Assembly (NCBI GenBank): GCA_965368335.1
Contig: CBDUMN010000006.1
Coordinates: forward strand, 1 to 61,401
DNA length: 61,401 nt
Source: CBDUMN01 sp965368335
GTDB lineage: Bacteria > Pseudomonadota > Alphaproteobacteria > Rhodospirillales > JAPHRK01
Direction of reading: 5' to 3'
Each line of letters begins with the position of its first letter. The stretch's first letter is position 1. Below the pieces are notes generated by a model that saw only the letters and a list, made by a program, of their open reading frames with translations, did not search any database and had not been told where the DNA came from. This document shows positions 14,341-22,535 of this stretch, piece after piece. Position numbers and translations under genes: made by a program.

Positions 14341-15254
14341 GCCGTTCTTTCTAACCCATGTTCCGGGAAATATTGATCCAATAACTCGCGCATGGTGCGG
14401 CCAGGGCGTTCCATGTGCGGGTATTTTTTGAATTGTTGGACAACCAAGTCAAGGCGCTCTTTAAAAGATGGAGGGGCGGTAAGGTCGAGAAGTCTCTCTG
14501 CCATGGGCTCGAAGGCGCGGTTTTGAAATTCGAATGACAGGCTGATGCGGGGTTGTTGGGCCAGATGCGAACTACGGCCACTCCAGTGATAGAGGTCTTG
14601 GGGCCAGCCGAGCACAGAGCCCCGGGGGGCGGGGAGGGCGCGGACGTCTTGAAGTCTAATCTGGGTTGGATCCGTTATTGCTGGAAAATATTCGGCTTCG
14701 AAAGGGCGTGGTAAAACGTACATGCAGCCGTTTTCAGGGGTCGCATCGGTTAGAGGCACCCAAAGGGAGAGGCTCATTAACATGTCGAAGCCATTTTCTG
14801 CGAAGCGGGTCTGCCCCTGACAATCGGTATGTGGCGGCCAGCCGAATCGGTCGGGGCGTTCCGCCACATACCATGCCCAGAGATGGGGGAGGAGCCCAAA
14901 ATCTTCTCCGAGAAAGTGAGCGATCAATCTAGAGAGATCTTGAAATAGGCGCCAGGGTTCATCGTAAACGTAGATGAACGCCGGATGGATGCCATCGACG
15001 ATGAGGGCCTCGATGCCCTTGCGGATGGGGGCGAGGCGTTGTTCGGTAAAAACCGGCTCGAGATGCAGATAGCCTTCCCGCCAGAAGATGTCGGAAATTT
15101 TAGAGAGCGTTATCGTATCGAACGGAATGGGAGCTGACGGGCGGTCCTGTCGTTCAATTGATAAAAAAGGGGCCGTGCGTTCCCAAAAGAGTTTAGTGCG
15201 TAGATCGGTCATGGTTTCGGCTTGTTTTCCGATTTGAGTCCCAGAGGTCATCAT
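14337..15254 (-). CDS. Phytanoyl-CoA dioxygenase (PhyH)-like Fe(II)/2-oxoglutarate oxygenase
   Basis: This 305-residue soluble protein carries the facial triad of a non-haem iron oxygenase: H142 and D144 (WPPHTDCQGQ) and distal H223 (DLYHWSGRSS), with R236 (QPRISLSFEF) placed to bind 2-oxoglutarate. The fold resembles the PhyH family. The substrate is unknown. The start at 15254 has AAGGGA upstream; a later in-frame Met (residue 15) lacks a ribosome site. It is translationally coupled to the antiporter gene and divergent from yciB, leaving only 42 bp for both promoters. The link to ion transport is not understood. Confidence 0.8.
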   Translation of the reverse strand: MMTSGTQIGKQAETMTDLRTKLFWERTAPFLSIERQDRPSAPIPFDTITLSKISDIFWREGYLHLEPVFTEQRLAPIRKGIEALIVDGIHPAFIYVYDEPWRLFQDLSRLIAHFLGEDFGLLPHLWAWYVAERPDRFGWPPHTDCQGQTRFAENGFDMLMSLSLWVPLTDATPENGCMYVLPRPFEAEYFPAITDPTQIRLQDVRALPAPRGSVLGWPQDLYHWSGRSSHLAQQPRISLSFEFQNRAFEPMAERLLDLTAPPSFKERLDLVVQQFKKYPHMERPGRTMRELLDQYFPEHGLERTA

Positions 15255-15296
15255 AATCCCTTGCCGAAGAAGAGGAAATCTCCCATAACGACAAAC

Positions 15297-15881
15297 ATGT
15301 CGGAAAACACTCGCACATCGCCCGTTTGGCTCAAGCCGTTAACCGAATATGGGCCCTTGGTCGCCTTTTTTGCCGCCTATTGGTATGGAGGGTTGATAAC
15401 CGCGACTGCGGTGATTATGGGGACAACTGCGATTTCTTTGGCGTTGTCTTTGTTTTTTGAGCGCCGAGTGCCTTTGATGCCGTTGATTACGGCGGCTGTT
15501 GTCGGGATTTTCGGTGGGCTCACCATTTATCTGGAAGACGAGACCTTCATCAAGATGAAGCCGACCATCGTTCAGGTGGCTTTTGGCGCGATCTTACTGA
15601 CCGGACTCGCTTTCGGCCGCTCGTTCTTAAAAAATCTTATGGGGTCTGCCTGGGCTATGGATGATGAAGGCTGGAGAAAGCTGACGTTTCGCTTCGGCCT
15701 CTTTTTCCTTGTCATGGCGGCACTCAATGAGGCGGTCTGGCGCACACAGAGCACCGATTTTTGGGTGAATTTCAAGGTCTTTGGAATCATTGGGCTGACT
15801 TTGGTTTTCGCTATGAGTCAGGCTCCGTTGATTTCCAGGCACCAACTGGAGGACGGCGAGGAGGGCGGTGATGGAGCTTAA
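15297..15881 (+). CDS. yciB: Inner membrane protein YciB / septation protein A family
   Basis: This 194-residue protein has five to six hydrophobic segments. Its YciB/IspZ signatures include ATAVIMGTTAISLAL, LITAAVVGIFGGLTIYLEDETFIKMKPTIVQ, GRSFLKNLMG, WRKLTFRFGLFFL and AALNEAVWRTQSTDFWVNFKVFG. The family affects cell-envelope integrity and, in some bacteria, septation; molecular activity is unknown. ATG 15297 is used because the conserved family N-terminus begins just after it; no strong ribosome site is seen, which leaves the start slightly uncertain. The C-terminus overlaps the next gene by 11 bp. Confidence 0.9.
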   Translation: MSENTRTSPVWLKPLTEYGPLVAFFAAYWYGGLITATAVIMGTTAISLALSLFFERRVPLMPLITAAVVGIFGGLTIYLEDETFIKMKPTIVQVAFGAILLTGLAFGRSFLKNLMGSAWAMDDEGWRKLTFRFGLFFLVMAALNEAVWRTQSTDFWVNFKVFGIIGLTLVFAMSQAPLISRHQLEDGEEGGDGA

Positions 15882-16248
15882 GTTCACCGTCTGGCAGTTT
15901 GTCCGCATTATGGTGTCGCTTGAAGAAGCTGGCCGTGACAAAAAAGCAAAGTCAGCCTATGAGGCCTGGAGCGAAACCTGGAAAGACATTGATGAACAGC
16001 TAACCCGACTGGCCGAAGAAGATCACGATGCTTATTCGGAAATGATGATGGACCGAGAGGTTGTCTTTGAGAATGTCGCAAAAGAGCAGGCGACAGAGGT
16101 CTTAAGGGCGCTTGAAGCCGTTACTCTTTCAATGAAGTCGGAAATAGACAAAGGTGAGGCTGATCCGGACTATCTGGAAAGCATTCGCCTGGAACGTCGT
16201 GAGCTGCGCGGCAAATCCAGTAAGCTCAAAAAAGCACTGGCCAAATAA
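15871..16248 (+). CDS. Small helical hypothetical protein
   Basis: This 125-residue cytosolic protein is almost entirely helical and charged. There is an N-terminal ELKFTVWQFVRIMVSLEEAG segment, then long amphipathic helices (WSETWKDIDEQLTRLAEEDHDAY and EQATEVLRALEAVTLSMKSE), ending in a Lys-rich tail (KSSKLKKALAK). I recognise no family. Start ATG 15871 has a good GGAGG site located inside the end of yciB, so translation is coupled to it. It is convergent with the MscS gene 12 bp further on. Possible role as a YciB-associated cytosolic partner is only suggested by the overlap. Confidence 0.7.
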   Translation: MELKFTVWQFVRIMVSLEEAGRDKKAKSAYEAWSETWKDIDEQLTRLAEEDHDAYSEMMMDREVVFENVAKEQATEVLRALEAVTLSMKSEIDKGEADPDYLESIRLERRELRGKSSKLKKALAK

Positions 16249-16260
16249 AAGATTCGAAGT

Positions 16261-17109
16261 TTATTGGGATGGAGCCGGTGCTGGCTGAGACTTCCTGTGC
16301 AGCACTTTCAAACCGGCGAGAAGCGCCTTTTTCTCAATTAAACGGGCGTCCTGGGTGGGCAGGAAAGCAGTTACGGTGATTTTGATCTTTCCGTCATCTT
16401 TGAAAGTCACCCGGTATTCCGGAGTTGCTCCGGGCAGAGCGATTTCGGCTTTCTTTTCAATCAGGGCCCTGTAGCGTTTCGCCAGTTCGAGGCCATCTGC
16501 CATTTCTTTATTTATGGTCTTCGTCATTGCTTGGGCGATGTCTTCGACCGGGGCGCTGCTTTCAATGACCATATGGATGCGGTGAAAGAGATAGCGTTTG
16601 TAAAACTGCTCATTATGAACCGGGGTAGTCAGGAAAATGCTGTTGGGGAGAATAACCGTCCTGCCGGTAAACTCGTGGGCCTCGTCTCCTTTTCCCAATT
16701 CCTGCAAAGTGGTCGACATGACGTTCTGATCGACGACTTCACCCCGAAAGCCCCCGATTTCGATCCAGTCGCCGACCCGCATCGAGCGGCTGGTTGCTTT
16801 CAGGGTTGCACCGCTGAGGCAGAGGATCAGCTCTTTGGTCGCCAGAATAAGAGCCACGGTAAAGGCGGTTAACGAAAGGGCGAAAGTCCGTAACGCCGGG
16901 GCCCAAATCAAAGCAATGCCGAACAGCAAGATGAAAAACAGAGCGTTCCGCAGGTTCGACAGCATGCGCCGCCGATAATCCGTTTCAAACTTCTCGCGGC
17001 TCAGGAGTTTCCGCGCGCCGAGCTTCACGGCAAAGGCCGCAGCAATCAGAATGCCTGTGCTGGCGATTTGGTTGTCGGTGAGAAGTCCGAAAAACTCTGA
17101 AAGGGTCAT
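16261..17109 (-). CDS. Small mechanosensitive channel (MscS family)
   Basis: This 282-residue membrane protein has three N-terminal hydrophobic segments (about residues 14-30, 50-68, 70-98). The pore-adjacent and beta domains follow: ATSRSMRVGDWIEIGGFRGEVVDQNVMSTTLQEL matches the MscS beta-domain signature, and GRTVILPNSIFLTTPVHN matches the following strand. It would open under membrane tension to release solutes during hypo-osmotic shock. The C-terminus ends in a short Pro/Ala tail (KSQPAPAPSQ). It is a single gene, convergent with the small helical protein gene. Confidence 0.9.
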   Translation of the reverse strand: MTLSEFFGLLTDNQIASTGILIAAAFAVKLGARKLLSREKFETDYRRRMLSNLRNALFFILLFGIALIWAPALRTFALSLTAFTVALILATKELILCLSGATLKATSRSMRVGDWIEIGGFRGEVVDQNVMSTTLQELGKGDEAHEFTGRTVILPNSIFLTTPVHNEQFYKRYLFHRIHMVIESSAPVEDIAQAMTKTINKEMADGLELAKRYRALIEKKAEIALPGATPEYRVTFKDDGKIKITVTAFLPTQDARLIEKKALLAGLKVLHRKSQPAPAPSQ

Positions 17110-17251
17110 GGGAGCAACGCACGAATTGCTGTCAAACTATTGAAGCTCTTAAATGAACCGCTACTTTACAAAAAAGAAGTGCGATGGAGAAGGGGCTAAA
17201 AGAGAGCCGCTCATCTTGCTACTCAGCTTGGTTGTCGCGATGCCTTTTGCT

Positions 17252-18310
17252 TTATGGCTTTGGCATGCTGGAGAGTGTCTTTAGTAGTTTCGTGTCTCCA
17301 ACTTGCTGAAGCCTTTTATGCATTTCGCCAATATCGGTTTTTATCGGGTTTCCGTCGTAGCCGAGGCCTAGAGTCCGCCTGTTATGTTTTGGGCCTCGGG
17401 CGATGTTGAGATGCAAAAAGTCCTCTTTGCAGATGCAGCCCTTCTCAAGTCCGCAGGGGTGGTATTCTTCGGCTCTTAGCGAAAGTGAGAAACGTTTGTC
17501 GAGGGCTGATCCCAGCTTTGTTCGCGGTCCACCAACTCGATAGCCTCGGCAGGGGAAAACATCTCCATTCGGCATAATGTGGATGTAGTCGTGTCCTGCT
17601 GAACACTGTAGCCCCCTTGGCGCCCCCCACGCAGTGATTGCGGCTAGCTGAGTATTGATGTCGATATCAAGCTCACATAACGCTTCGGAAGAGTTGTCAT
17701 GCAGGATGGGTATATAAGGTCGAAATGGATAGGCTTCGTTGTTGTTGTAGCCTAAATCGACGTTCATCTGGATGTCGTGATCGCTGCATCGTTTTTTTAG
17801 ATTGATGATCTTTTCGGCATTATCCGGAAAGAGCAAACTATTGACGATGACCTCGACGCCCAAGTCTTGTGCGCACCTAATTTGGTCTATGAACTTTTCT
17901 GCTGAAATTTCTGTGTGATGATAGGTCGCCCAAAGACTTAGCTTTTCGGGCGAGGCTTTATATTCGTTGATCAGTTTTGGCAGACGCTTTGAAAGAAGCG
18001 AGGCGTTCGTAACCAATTCGACGAAGCGAATGTTCTCGCTGTTCGTCATGGCTGCGGCGCCTTCGAGGAATGTCCATGAAACAAAAGGTTCGCCAATCGT
18101 CTGTAGGCGCAGCCCGATTTGATAGGGTTGCCGCCTCAGCCATTTTAATGTTTTTTGGAAAACCCTGGGAGCGTTCTCATTTTCCCATTCCCGGTCGATG
18201 GTGCGGCCGGTTCCTTTGCTCGGCTGCCCGCTTGCGCAATAGGGGCAATCAAAATTGCAAAGGCTCAAACCCGAGACATACCAAACGTTGATAGGGCGGT
18301 TTTGTTCCAT
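17252..18310 (-). CDS. Radical SAM protein with SPASM-like C-terminal cysteines
   Basis: This 352-residue protein has the radical SAM [4Fe-4S] motif C18-x3-C22-x2-C25 (SLCNFDCPYC), the expected GE-type motif (RLQTIGEPFVSW) and a C-terminal Cys cluster. The cluster begins in GLQCSAGHDYIHIMPNGDVFPCRGYR and continues with HPCGLEKGCICKEDF, as in SPASM/Twitch domains that bind extra Fe-S clusters. The substrate is unknown; there is no adjacent small peptide gene or partner that I can see. Flanking gaps of about 140 and 110 bp show it is transcribed alone. Codon use looks somewhat AT-richer than neighbours, which may reflect transfer, though I did not measure it. Confidence 0.82.
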   Translation of the reverse strand: MEQNRPINVWYVSGLSLCNFDCPYCASGQPSKGTGRTIDREWENENAPRVFQKTLKWLRRQPYQIGLRLQTIGEPFVSWTFLEGAAAMTNSENIRFVELVTNASLLSKRLPKLINEYKASPEKLSLWATYHHTEISAEKFIDQIRCAQDLGVEVIVNSLLFPDNAEKIINLKKRCSDHDIQMNVDLGYNNNEAYPFRPYIPILHDNSSEALCELDIDINTQLAAITAWGAPRGLQCSAGHDYIHIMPNGDVFPCRGYRVGGPRTKLGSALDKRFSLSLRAEEYHPCGLEKGCICKEDFLHLNIARGPKHNRRTLGLGYDGNPIKTDIGEMHKRLQQVGDTKLLKTLSSMPKP

Positions 18311-18423
18311 TTAGTTCGCTGCCAAAGGCTGTTATTCGTTAGTGGAGCAGTACAGGAGTTGGGGGAATGAAACCAGAGAATAAATAAACTTAAGAGGGGC
18401 GAAGATCGAAAAGACGGTCCAAC

Positions 18424-19044
18424 TCAACTGGCCTCCAGCTTGGCCCTTAAGTTCCGCATTTGTCCGAGCGCCTCTTCTCTCAGCTTGGTCGTGGCGATGC
18501 GTTTTGTTTTCTGGCGGGCCAGTTCCTCCACCGCGCCTTCCATATCTTTGACGCGCTTCTCAAGGTCGCGGTCCAGGTGTTTGAGTTTTGTATCCATCGA
18601 ACGCACACGGGCCATGCGTTCGTCGCGGCGGTTTTTACGGAAACGTTTAAAGGCTTTCCAGGCGCCGTAACTGGTTGCCACGGCCAATAGAGCCATGCCG
18701 CCGCCAAATAGCATTACCGCCTCGATCGTATGATTTTTTGAATTCAGAAAGGCCATCACCGTGCCCCACATGCCAATGGTGACAATTGCCGAAGCCAGGG
18801 CCGCGTAGAGCTTGGTCATGAAAGAATCGTCGCGTCGCCAGTCCCGCTCGTCTTCAAGCAAGGCTGCGACAATTTCGGCCCGTGCGAGGTCTTGCCATTT
18901 CTTAAATGACATGCCGCCTTGTTCCGTGCGGTTTTCGCGAATGAACATTTCAAGGCGTTTGACCACCAGCTCGGCCCGCTCGTCAGGGGTCGGGTTGTGG
19001 AACTTGCTCCTGAAATCCAGTGTTTCCGGGGTCATTTTGTTCAC
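18424..19044 (-). CDS. Membrane protein with two transmembrane segments and a C-terminal coiled coil
   Basis: This 206-residue protein has a soluble N-terminal half. Two membrane helices follow at about residues 82-102 (LYAALASAIVTIGMWGTVMAF) and 110-132 (IEAVMLFGGGMALLAVATSYGAW). Then comes a basic region (FKRFRKNRRDERMARVRSMD) and a long charged coiled coil to the C-terminus. I recognise no family. Start is GTG 19044, with AGGAG six bases upstream; an upstream in-frame ATG lacks a ribosome site. It is divergent from the succinate-semialdehyde dehydrogenase gene. A cytosolic scaffold or envelope role is conceivable only from the architecture. Confidence 0.7.
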   Translation of the reverse strand: MNKMTPETLDFRSKFHNPTPDERAELVVKRLEMFIRENRTEQGGMSFKKWQDLARAEIVAALLEDERDWRRDDSFMTKLYAALASAIVTIGMWGTVMAFLNSKNHTIEAVMLFGGGMALLAVATSYGAWKAFKRFRKNRRDERMARVRSMDTKLKHLDRDLEKRVKDMEGAVEELARQKTKRIATTKLREEALGQMRNLRAKLEAS

Positions 19045-19149
19045 GACATACTCCTTCCAATATGGAAGCATATGAGTTGGGAGTTAAGAATCCATTGTCG
19101 ATGTAAATGTTCGTAAATCGCCCTTTCTTCCCGTAGCTGTTGGTCTATG

Positions 19150-19179
19150 TTGACGACAACGAATTAAATTGTCATACAA
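19150..19179 (+). promoter_or_regulatory. Candidate promoter and GntR/FadR-type operator for the dehydrogenase gene
   Basis: TTGACG at 19150-19155 could be a -35 box, with CATACA (19173-19178, 17-bp spacer) as a weak -10. TTGTCATACAA at 19169-19179 is an inverted repeat that fits the GntR/FadR-subfamily consensus TNGTNNNACNA and overlaps the -10. A second short inverted repeat, GTTG-N4-CAAC, covers the -35. Repressor control by a GntR-type protein encoded elsewhere is inferred. Confidence 0.4.
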
Positions 19180-19199
19180 ATAGATAAAACGGGGGCGTT

Positions 19200-20627
19200 A
19201 TGTTCATCGACGGAAAATGGTGCGAAGCCGATAGCGGTAAAACCTTCGATGTGTTCAATCCGGCCAATGGCGAGAAGATTGCCGAGGTGCCCGATGGTGG
19301 CGCTTCAGAAGCCATCCGTGCGGTCGAGGCGGCTGATGCGGCCTTTGGCGAGTGGTCTCAAACCACGGCCTACCAGCGCGCAGCTTTTCTGATGCGGGCC
19401 CATGCGTTGATGATCGAGCGCAAAGAAGAGCTGGCGCGAACCATGACCGAAGAGCAGGGCAAGCCGCTGAAAGCTTCGCGCAACGAAGTTCAGTATGGCG
19501 CCGATTTTCTTCAGTGGTTCGCCGAGGAGGCTAAACGGGTCAATGGATCGGTTTTGCCATCGGCGCGTTCCGATCAACGCTTCATCGTCCTTAAGCAGCC
19601 GGTTGGCGTTGTCGCTGCCGTAACGCCCTGGAACTATCCTATTTCGATGATCACCCGTAAGGTTGCCCCGGCTTTGGCGGCAGGCTGTACGGTTGTTCTG
19701 AAACCAGCTGAAGCCACGCCTATGTGCGCCATCGCCATGTTTAAAATTTTTGAAGAGGCGGGGCTTCCTCAAGGCGTGGTCAACCTCGTTACCGGGCTCG
19801 ATCCCAAGCCTATCGGTTCGGTTTTCACCAGTCATCGTGCGGTGCGCAAGCTGACCTTCACCGGTTCGACGGCTGTAGGCAAAATGCTGGCCGGAGAAGC
19901 CGCCAAGGGGATGAAGCGCATCTCGTTGGAACTGGGTGGTCATGCGCCGTTTATTGTTTTTGAAGATGCCGACCCGGAACACGCCGCAAAGGGTGGTTCT
20001 TTGGTTAAGTTTCTCAATACCGGCCAAGCCTGTATCAGCCCCAACCGTTTTCTCGTTCATCGTAGTCTGATTGAGAAATTTACCGAGACCATGACGGCCA
20101 GAGTCGCCAAGATGAAGGCCGGAAGCGGTTTTGAGGATGGTGTCGCCATTGGCCCGTTGGTCAATCAGGCGGCAATCGATAAAGTCGATAATCAGGTTCG
20201 CGACGCTCTTGCCAAAGGGGCGACCGCAACGACTGGCGGCGGTCCACTGACCGAAGGCGCTTTGGCAAGCGGTAAGTTTTATGCGCCGACGGTTCTGGCC
20301 GACGTAACGCCCGAAATGCTGATCTACCGTGAAGAAACTTTTGGGCCCGTGGCGGCGATTGTTCCGTTCGATACGGAAGAAGAAGCCATTGCCATGGCCA
20401 ACGACACCGAATATGGGCTTGCCGCCTATATCTATACCCGCGATATCAGTCGGGCCATGCGGACTTTCGAACGCCTGAGATTCGGCATTATCGGGATTAA
20501 CGACATCAACCCGACCTCTGCAGCCGCTCCATTCGGTGGCATGAAGGATAGCGGTATGGGTCGTGAGGGGGCTGAAGAAGGGATCGAGGAATACCTTGAA
20601 ACCAAGTTGGGCGGTTTCTCGATTTAA
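19200..20627 (+). CDS. gabD: NAD(P)-dependent succinate-semialdehyde dehydrogenase family
   Basis: This 475-residue aldehyde dehydrogenase oxidises succinate semialdehyde (or glutarate semialdehyde) to the acid, feeding the TCA cycle from GABA or related compounds. The ALDH landmarks are all present: PWNYP with N145, FTGSTAVG for cofactor binding, general base E244 (SLELGGHAPF) and nucleophile C278 (NTGQACISPNR). The SSADH-type segments RSDQRFIVLKQPVGVV and EEGIEEYLETK near the end support the subfamily. The ATG at 19200 is preceded by GGGGGCG. It is monocistronic; no transaminase gene is adjacent. A closely related semialdehyde as true substrate remains possible. Confidence 0.88.
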   Translation: MFIDGKWCEADSGKTFDVFNPANGEKIAEVPDGGASEAIRAVEAADAAFGEWSQTTAYQRAAFLMRAHALMIERKEELARTMTEEQGKPLKASRNEVQYGADFLQWFAEEAKRVNGSVLPSARSDQRFIVLKQPVGVVAAVTPWNYPISMITRKVAPALAAGCTVVLKPAEATPMCAIAMFKIFEEAGLPQGVVNLVTGLDPKPIGSVFTSHRAVRKLTFTGSTAVGKMLAGEAAKGMKRISLELGGHAPFIVFEDADPEHAAKGGSLVKFLNTGQACISPNRFLVHRSLIEKFTETMTARVAKMKAGSGFEDGVAIGPLVNQAAIDKVDNQVRDALAKGATATTGGGPLTEGALASGKFYAPTVLADVTPEMLIYREETFGPVAAIVPFDTEEEAIAMANDTEYGLAAYIYTRDISRAMRTFERLRFGIIGINDINPTSAAAPFGGMKDSGMGREGAEEGIEEYLETKLGGFSI

Positions 20628-20659
20628 GAGAAGTAATTTTCAGCTTTTGTTGCGGTTTT

Positions 20660-20707
20660 CCCCCCTTTTGTCCGTAAGTTCAACTCTTTGAACGGACAGG
20701 AAGGGGG
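20660..20707 (+). repeat. Long imperfect hairpin after gabD
   Basis: A run of C (20660-20665) and TGTCCG...GTTC (20669-20681) pair with GAAC...GGACA (20690-20698) and GGGGG (20703-20707), making an interrupted stem of about 15 pairs with an 8-nt loop. No T-run follows. It may mark the 3-prime end of the gabD message by exonuclease blocking. Confidence 0.45.
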
Positions 20708-20847
20708 AGTCGTGTCCCCTTAAATCCTTGTGATACTATACCCTGTGGATGAAAAGGTCCTGAGCTTAACGAGGCCTTGGTTCATGGTGCGTTTTAGTTT
20801 ATTTGTAAAACGCCAACAATGATGCAGGGTTGCAAGGGAGCCGTGCA

Positions 20848-21912
20848 ATGGCGCTTCTCCGCCACGACATAGATGACTTGCTGAGAGACCGCCCGCCCTT
20901 GGAGCGGGCGATGGCTGTTCGCAAGGTCGCCGCTGAGGTTGAGGCGCAGGAGCTTTCCGAAAAAGAGTTGGAATTGGCCAACAGTATTTTCCAGGTCCTT
21001 GCCAAGGATGTGGAAGTTGATGTGCGCAAAGCGCTTTCTGAAACCCTGAAGAACAGCTCCAAAATTTCTCATGACTTGGCTCTGACCATGGCCGAAGACG
21101 TAGCGGAAGTTTCTCTGCCGGTTCTAGAATGTTCAGAAATTTTGACGACGGGAGATTTGGTCTTTCTCGTTCGTACATGCGAAGAAAGCCAGCAGATGGC
21201 TATCGCCAGACGCAAAAAGGTGCCTGAGGCACTCTCCGATGTGCTCGTCGATACGGGCAGGCGTAATGTGGTCCATACGCTCATCGGTAATCATGGCGCA
21301 GATATCTCGGCGAACGCCTGTGAACGTGTTCTGGATGCTTACGATGGCGATTTGGGAATTGCGGAAAAACTTGCTGATCGGCCGCAATTGCCTGTCGATG
21401 TCGCTGAACGGCTGATCGCTGTGGTTTCCGACAAATTGAAAGTAGCTCTTGCTTCGCGTTACGACCTTAAGGACGATTTGGTTGAAGAAGTGGTCTTGGA
21501 GGGGCGGGACCGTGCTGTCGCTAGCCTTCTGGCTTCTGCCGACGAACCTGAACGCGATATTGAGGCGCTGATCGATCAGATGTACGAACGGGGACGTTTG
21601 ACGACCCACATTATCATTAAAGCGCTCAATGTGGAGGACCTGGAGTTTTTCGAACACGCCCTTGCCAAACGCGCCAATGTTAAACTGAAGAACGTTCGGG
21701 TGTTGCTGACCGATAAAGGGCAACATGGGTTCTTAGCGCTCTATAAGCAGGCCGGATTGCCCATGGAGGAATTTGATTGGGCGAATGAAAAGCGCGAAGT
21801 GGCTTATAGGTTAAAGTCGGGTAAAACCGTTTACCTGGGAACCAGCGGTTCGGATGATACAGACGAAGGAATAGACATGGTCACGGACGATTCCTGGCTT
21901 GATCTTTCATAA
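20848..21912 (+). CDS. DUF2336 domain protein
   Basis: This 354-residue cytosolic protein is all-helical, with repeated HEAT-like pairs (for example DVEVDVRKALSETLKNSSKI, then DLGIAEKLADRPQLPVDVAERLIAVVSDKLKVALASRYDL). The overall pattern matches the alphaproteobacterial DUF2336 family. Family members are often found near signalling genes; the activity is unknown. The C-terminal part is acidic (DDTDEGIDMVTDDSWLDLS). Start ATG 20848 has GGGAG seven bases upstream. The gene is flanked by the long hairpin after gabD and a strong terminator downstream, so it is a single unit. Confidence 0.85.
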   Translation: MALLRHDIDDLLRDRPPLERAMAVRKVAAEVEAQELSEKELELANSIFQVLAKDVEVDVRKALSETLKNSSKISHDLALTMAEDVAEVSLPVLECSEILTTGDLVFLVRTCEESQQMAIARRKKVPEALSDVLVDTGRRNVVHTLIGNHGADISANACERVLDAYDGDLGIAEKLADRPQLPVDVAERLIAVVSDKLKVALASRYDLKDDLVEEVVLEGRDRAVASLLASADEPERDIEALIDQMYERGRLTTHIIIKALNVEDLEFFEHALAKRANVKLKNVRVLLTDKGQHGFLALYKQAGLPMEEFDWANEKREVAYRLKSGKTVYLGTSGSDDTDEGIDMVTDDSWLDLS

Positions 21913-21938
21913 CCCAAAGAACCTCAAGCGAAGGATGT

Positions 21939-21966
21939 AGCCCGGCCTTGCCGGGTTTTGTTTTGC
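21939..21966 (+). terminator. Rho-independent terminator after the DUF2336 gene
   Basis: CCCGG (21941-21945) and CCGGG (21951-21955) form a GC stem around CCTTG, followed by TTTTGTTTT. An outer 7-bp stem, CCTCAAG (21922-21928) with CTTGAGG about 50 bp downstream, encloses it. Confidence 0.85.
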
Positions 21967-22049
21967 CGTCTTTCCTTGAGGGGCTCCCTGTGGCAATTTA
22001 AGCTCTCGCGTTTGCCGCGCCGGAAGATTTGAAATGGGTGAGGAAAAGT

Positions 22050-22535
22050 ATGAGTAAGTGGGACGTTCGCTTTTTGAAGCTGGCCCATGAGGTTGCCAGT
22101 TGGTCTAAAGACCGCTCGACCAAGGTTGGCGCAGTGATGGTTCATCCTGATCGGACTCCAGGCCCTTATGGATACAACGGTTTTCCTCGCGCAGTTGATG
22201 ACGACCAGGACGAGCGCCATGAACGCCCGAACAAGTACGATTGGACGGAACATGCCGAGCGAAACGCCATCTACAATGCTGCGCGCGTTGGGGCCGCCGT
22301 CGAGGGGTGCTCGATTTACGTCACTCATTTTCCCTGTGTCGATTGCACCCGAGCGATTATTCAGGTGGGGATTAAACGAGTGATCGTCGATAAGGCAAGC
22401 TTAAGTGGCGACTTTGGCGAGCGTTGGCAGGATGGTCGCGGGGTTTCTGCCCAGATGTTTGAAGAGGCGGGGGTTGAGGTTGCGCTTGTCGATATGCCTG
22501 ACGACTATCTCCCTCCCGAAAATAACGAAGACTAA
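22050..22535 (+). CDS. dCMP/cytidine deaminase family protein
   Basis: This 161-residue protein is a zinc-dependent deoxycytidylate deaminase, which converts dCMP to dUMP for thymidylate synthesis. The zinc site is H68-A-E70 (DWTEHAERNAIYNAAR) and C96-x2-C99 (HFPCVDCTRAIIQ). The N-terminus WDVRFLKLAHEVASWSKDRSTKVGAVMV is the usual family start. ATG 22050 has GAGGAAA upstream; an earlier in-frame TTG is rejected. Its stop overlaps the ATG of the glutamine amidotransferase (TAATG), so both are co-translated. Target could also be a modified cytidine nucleotide. Confidence 0.88.
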   Translation: MSKWDVRFLKLAHEVASWSKDRSTKVGAVMVHPDRTPGPYGYNGFPRAVDDDQDERHERPNKYDWTEHAERNAIYNAARVGAAVEGCSIYVTHFPCVDCTRAIIQVGIKRVIVDKASLSGDFGERWQDGRGVSAQMFEEAGVEVALVDMPDDYLPPENNED

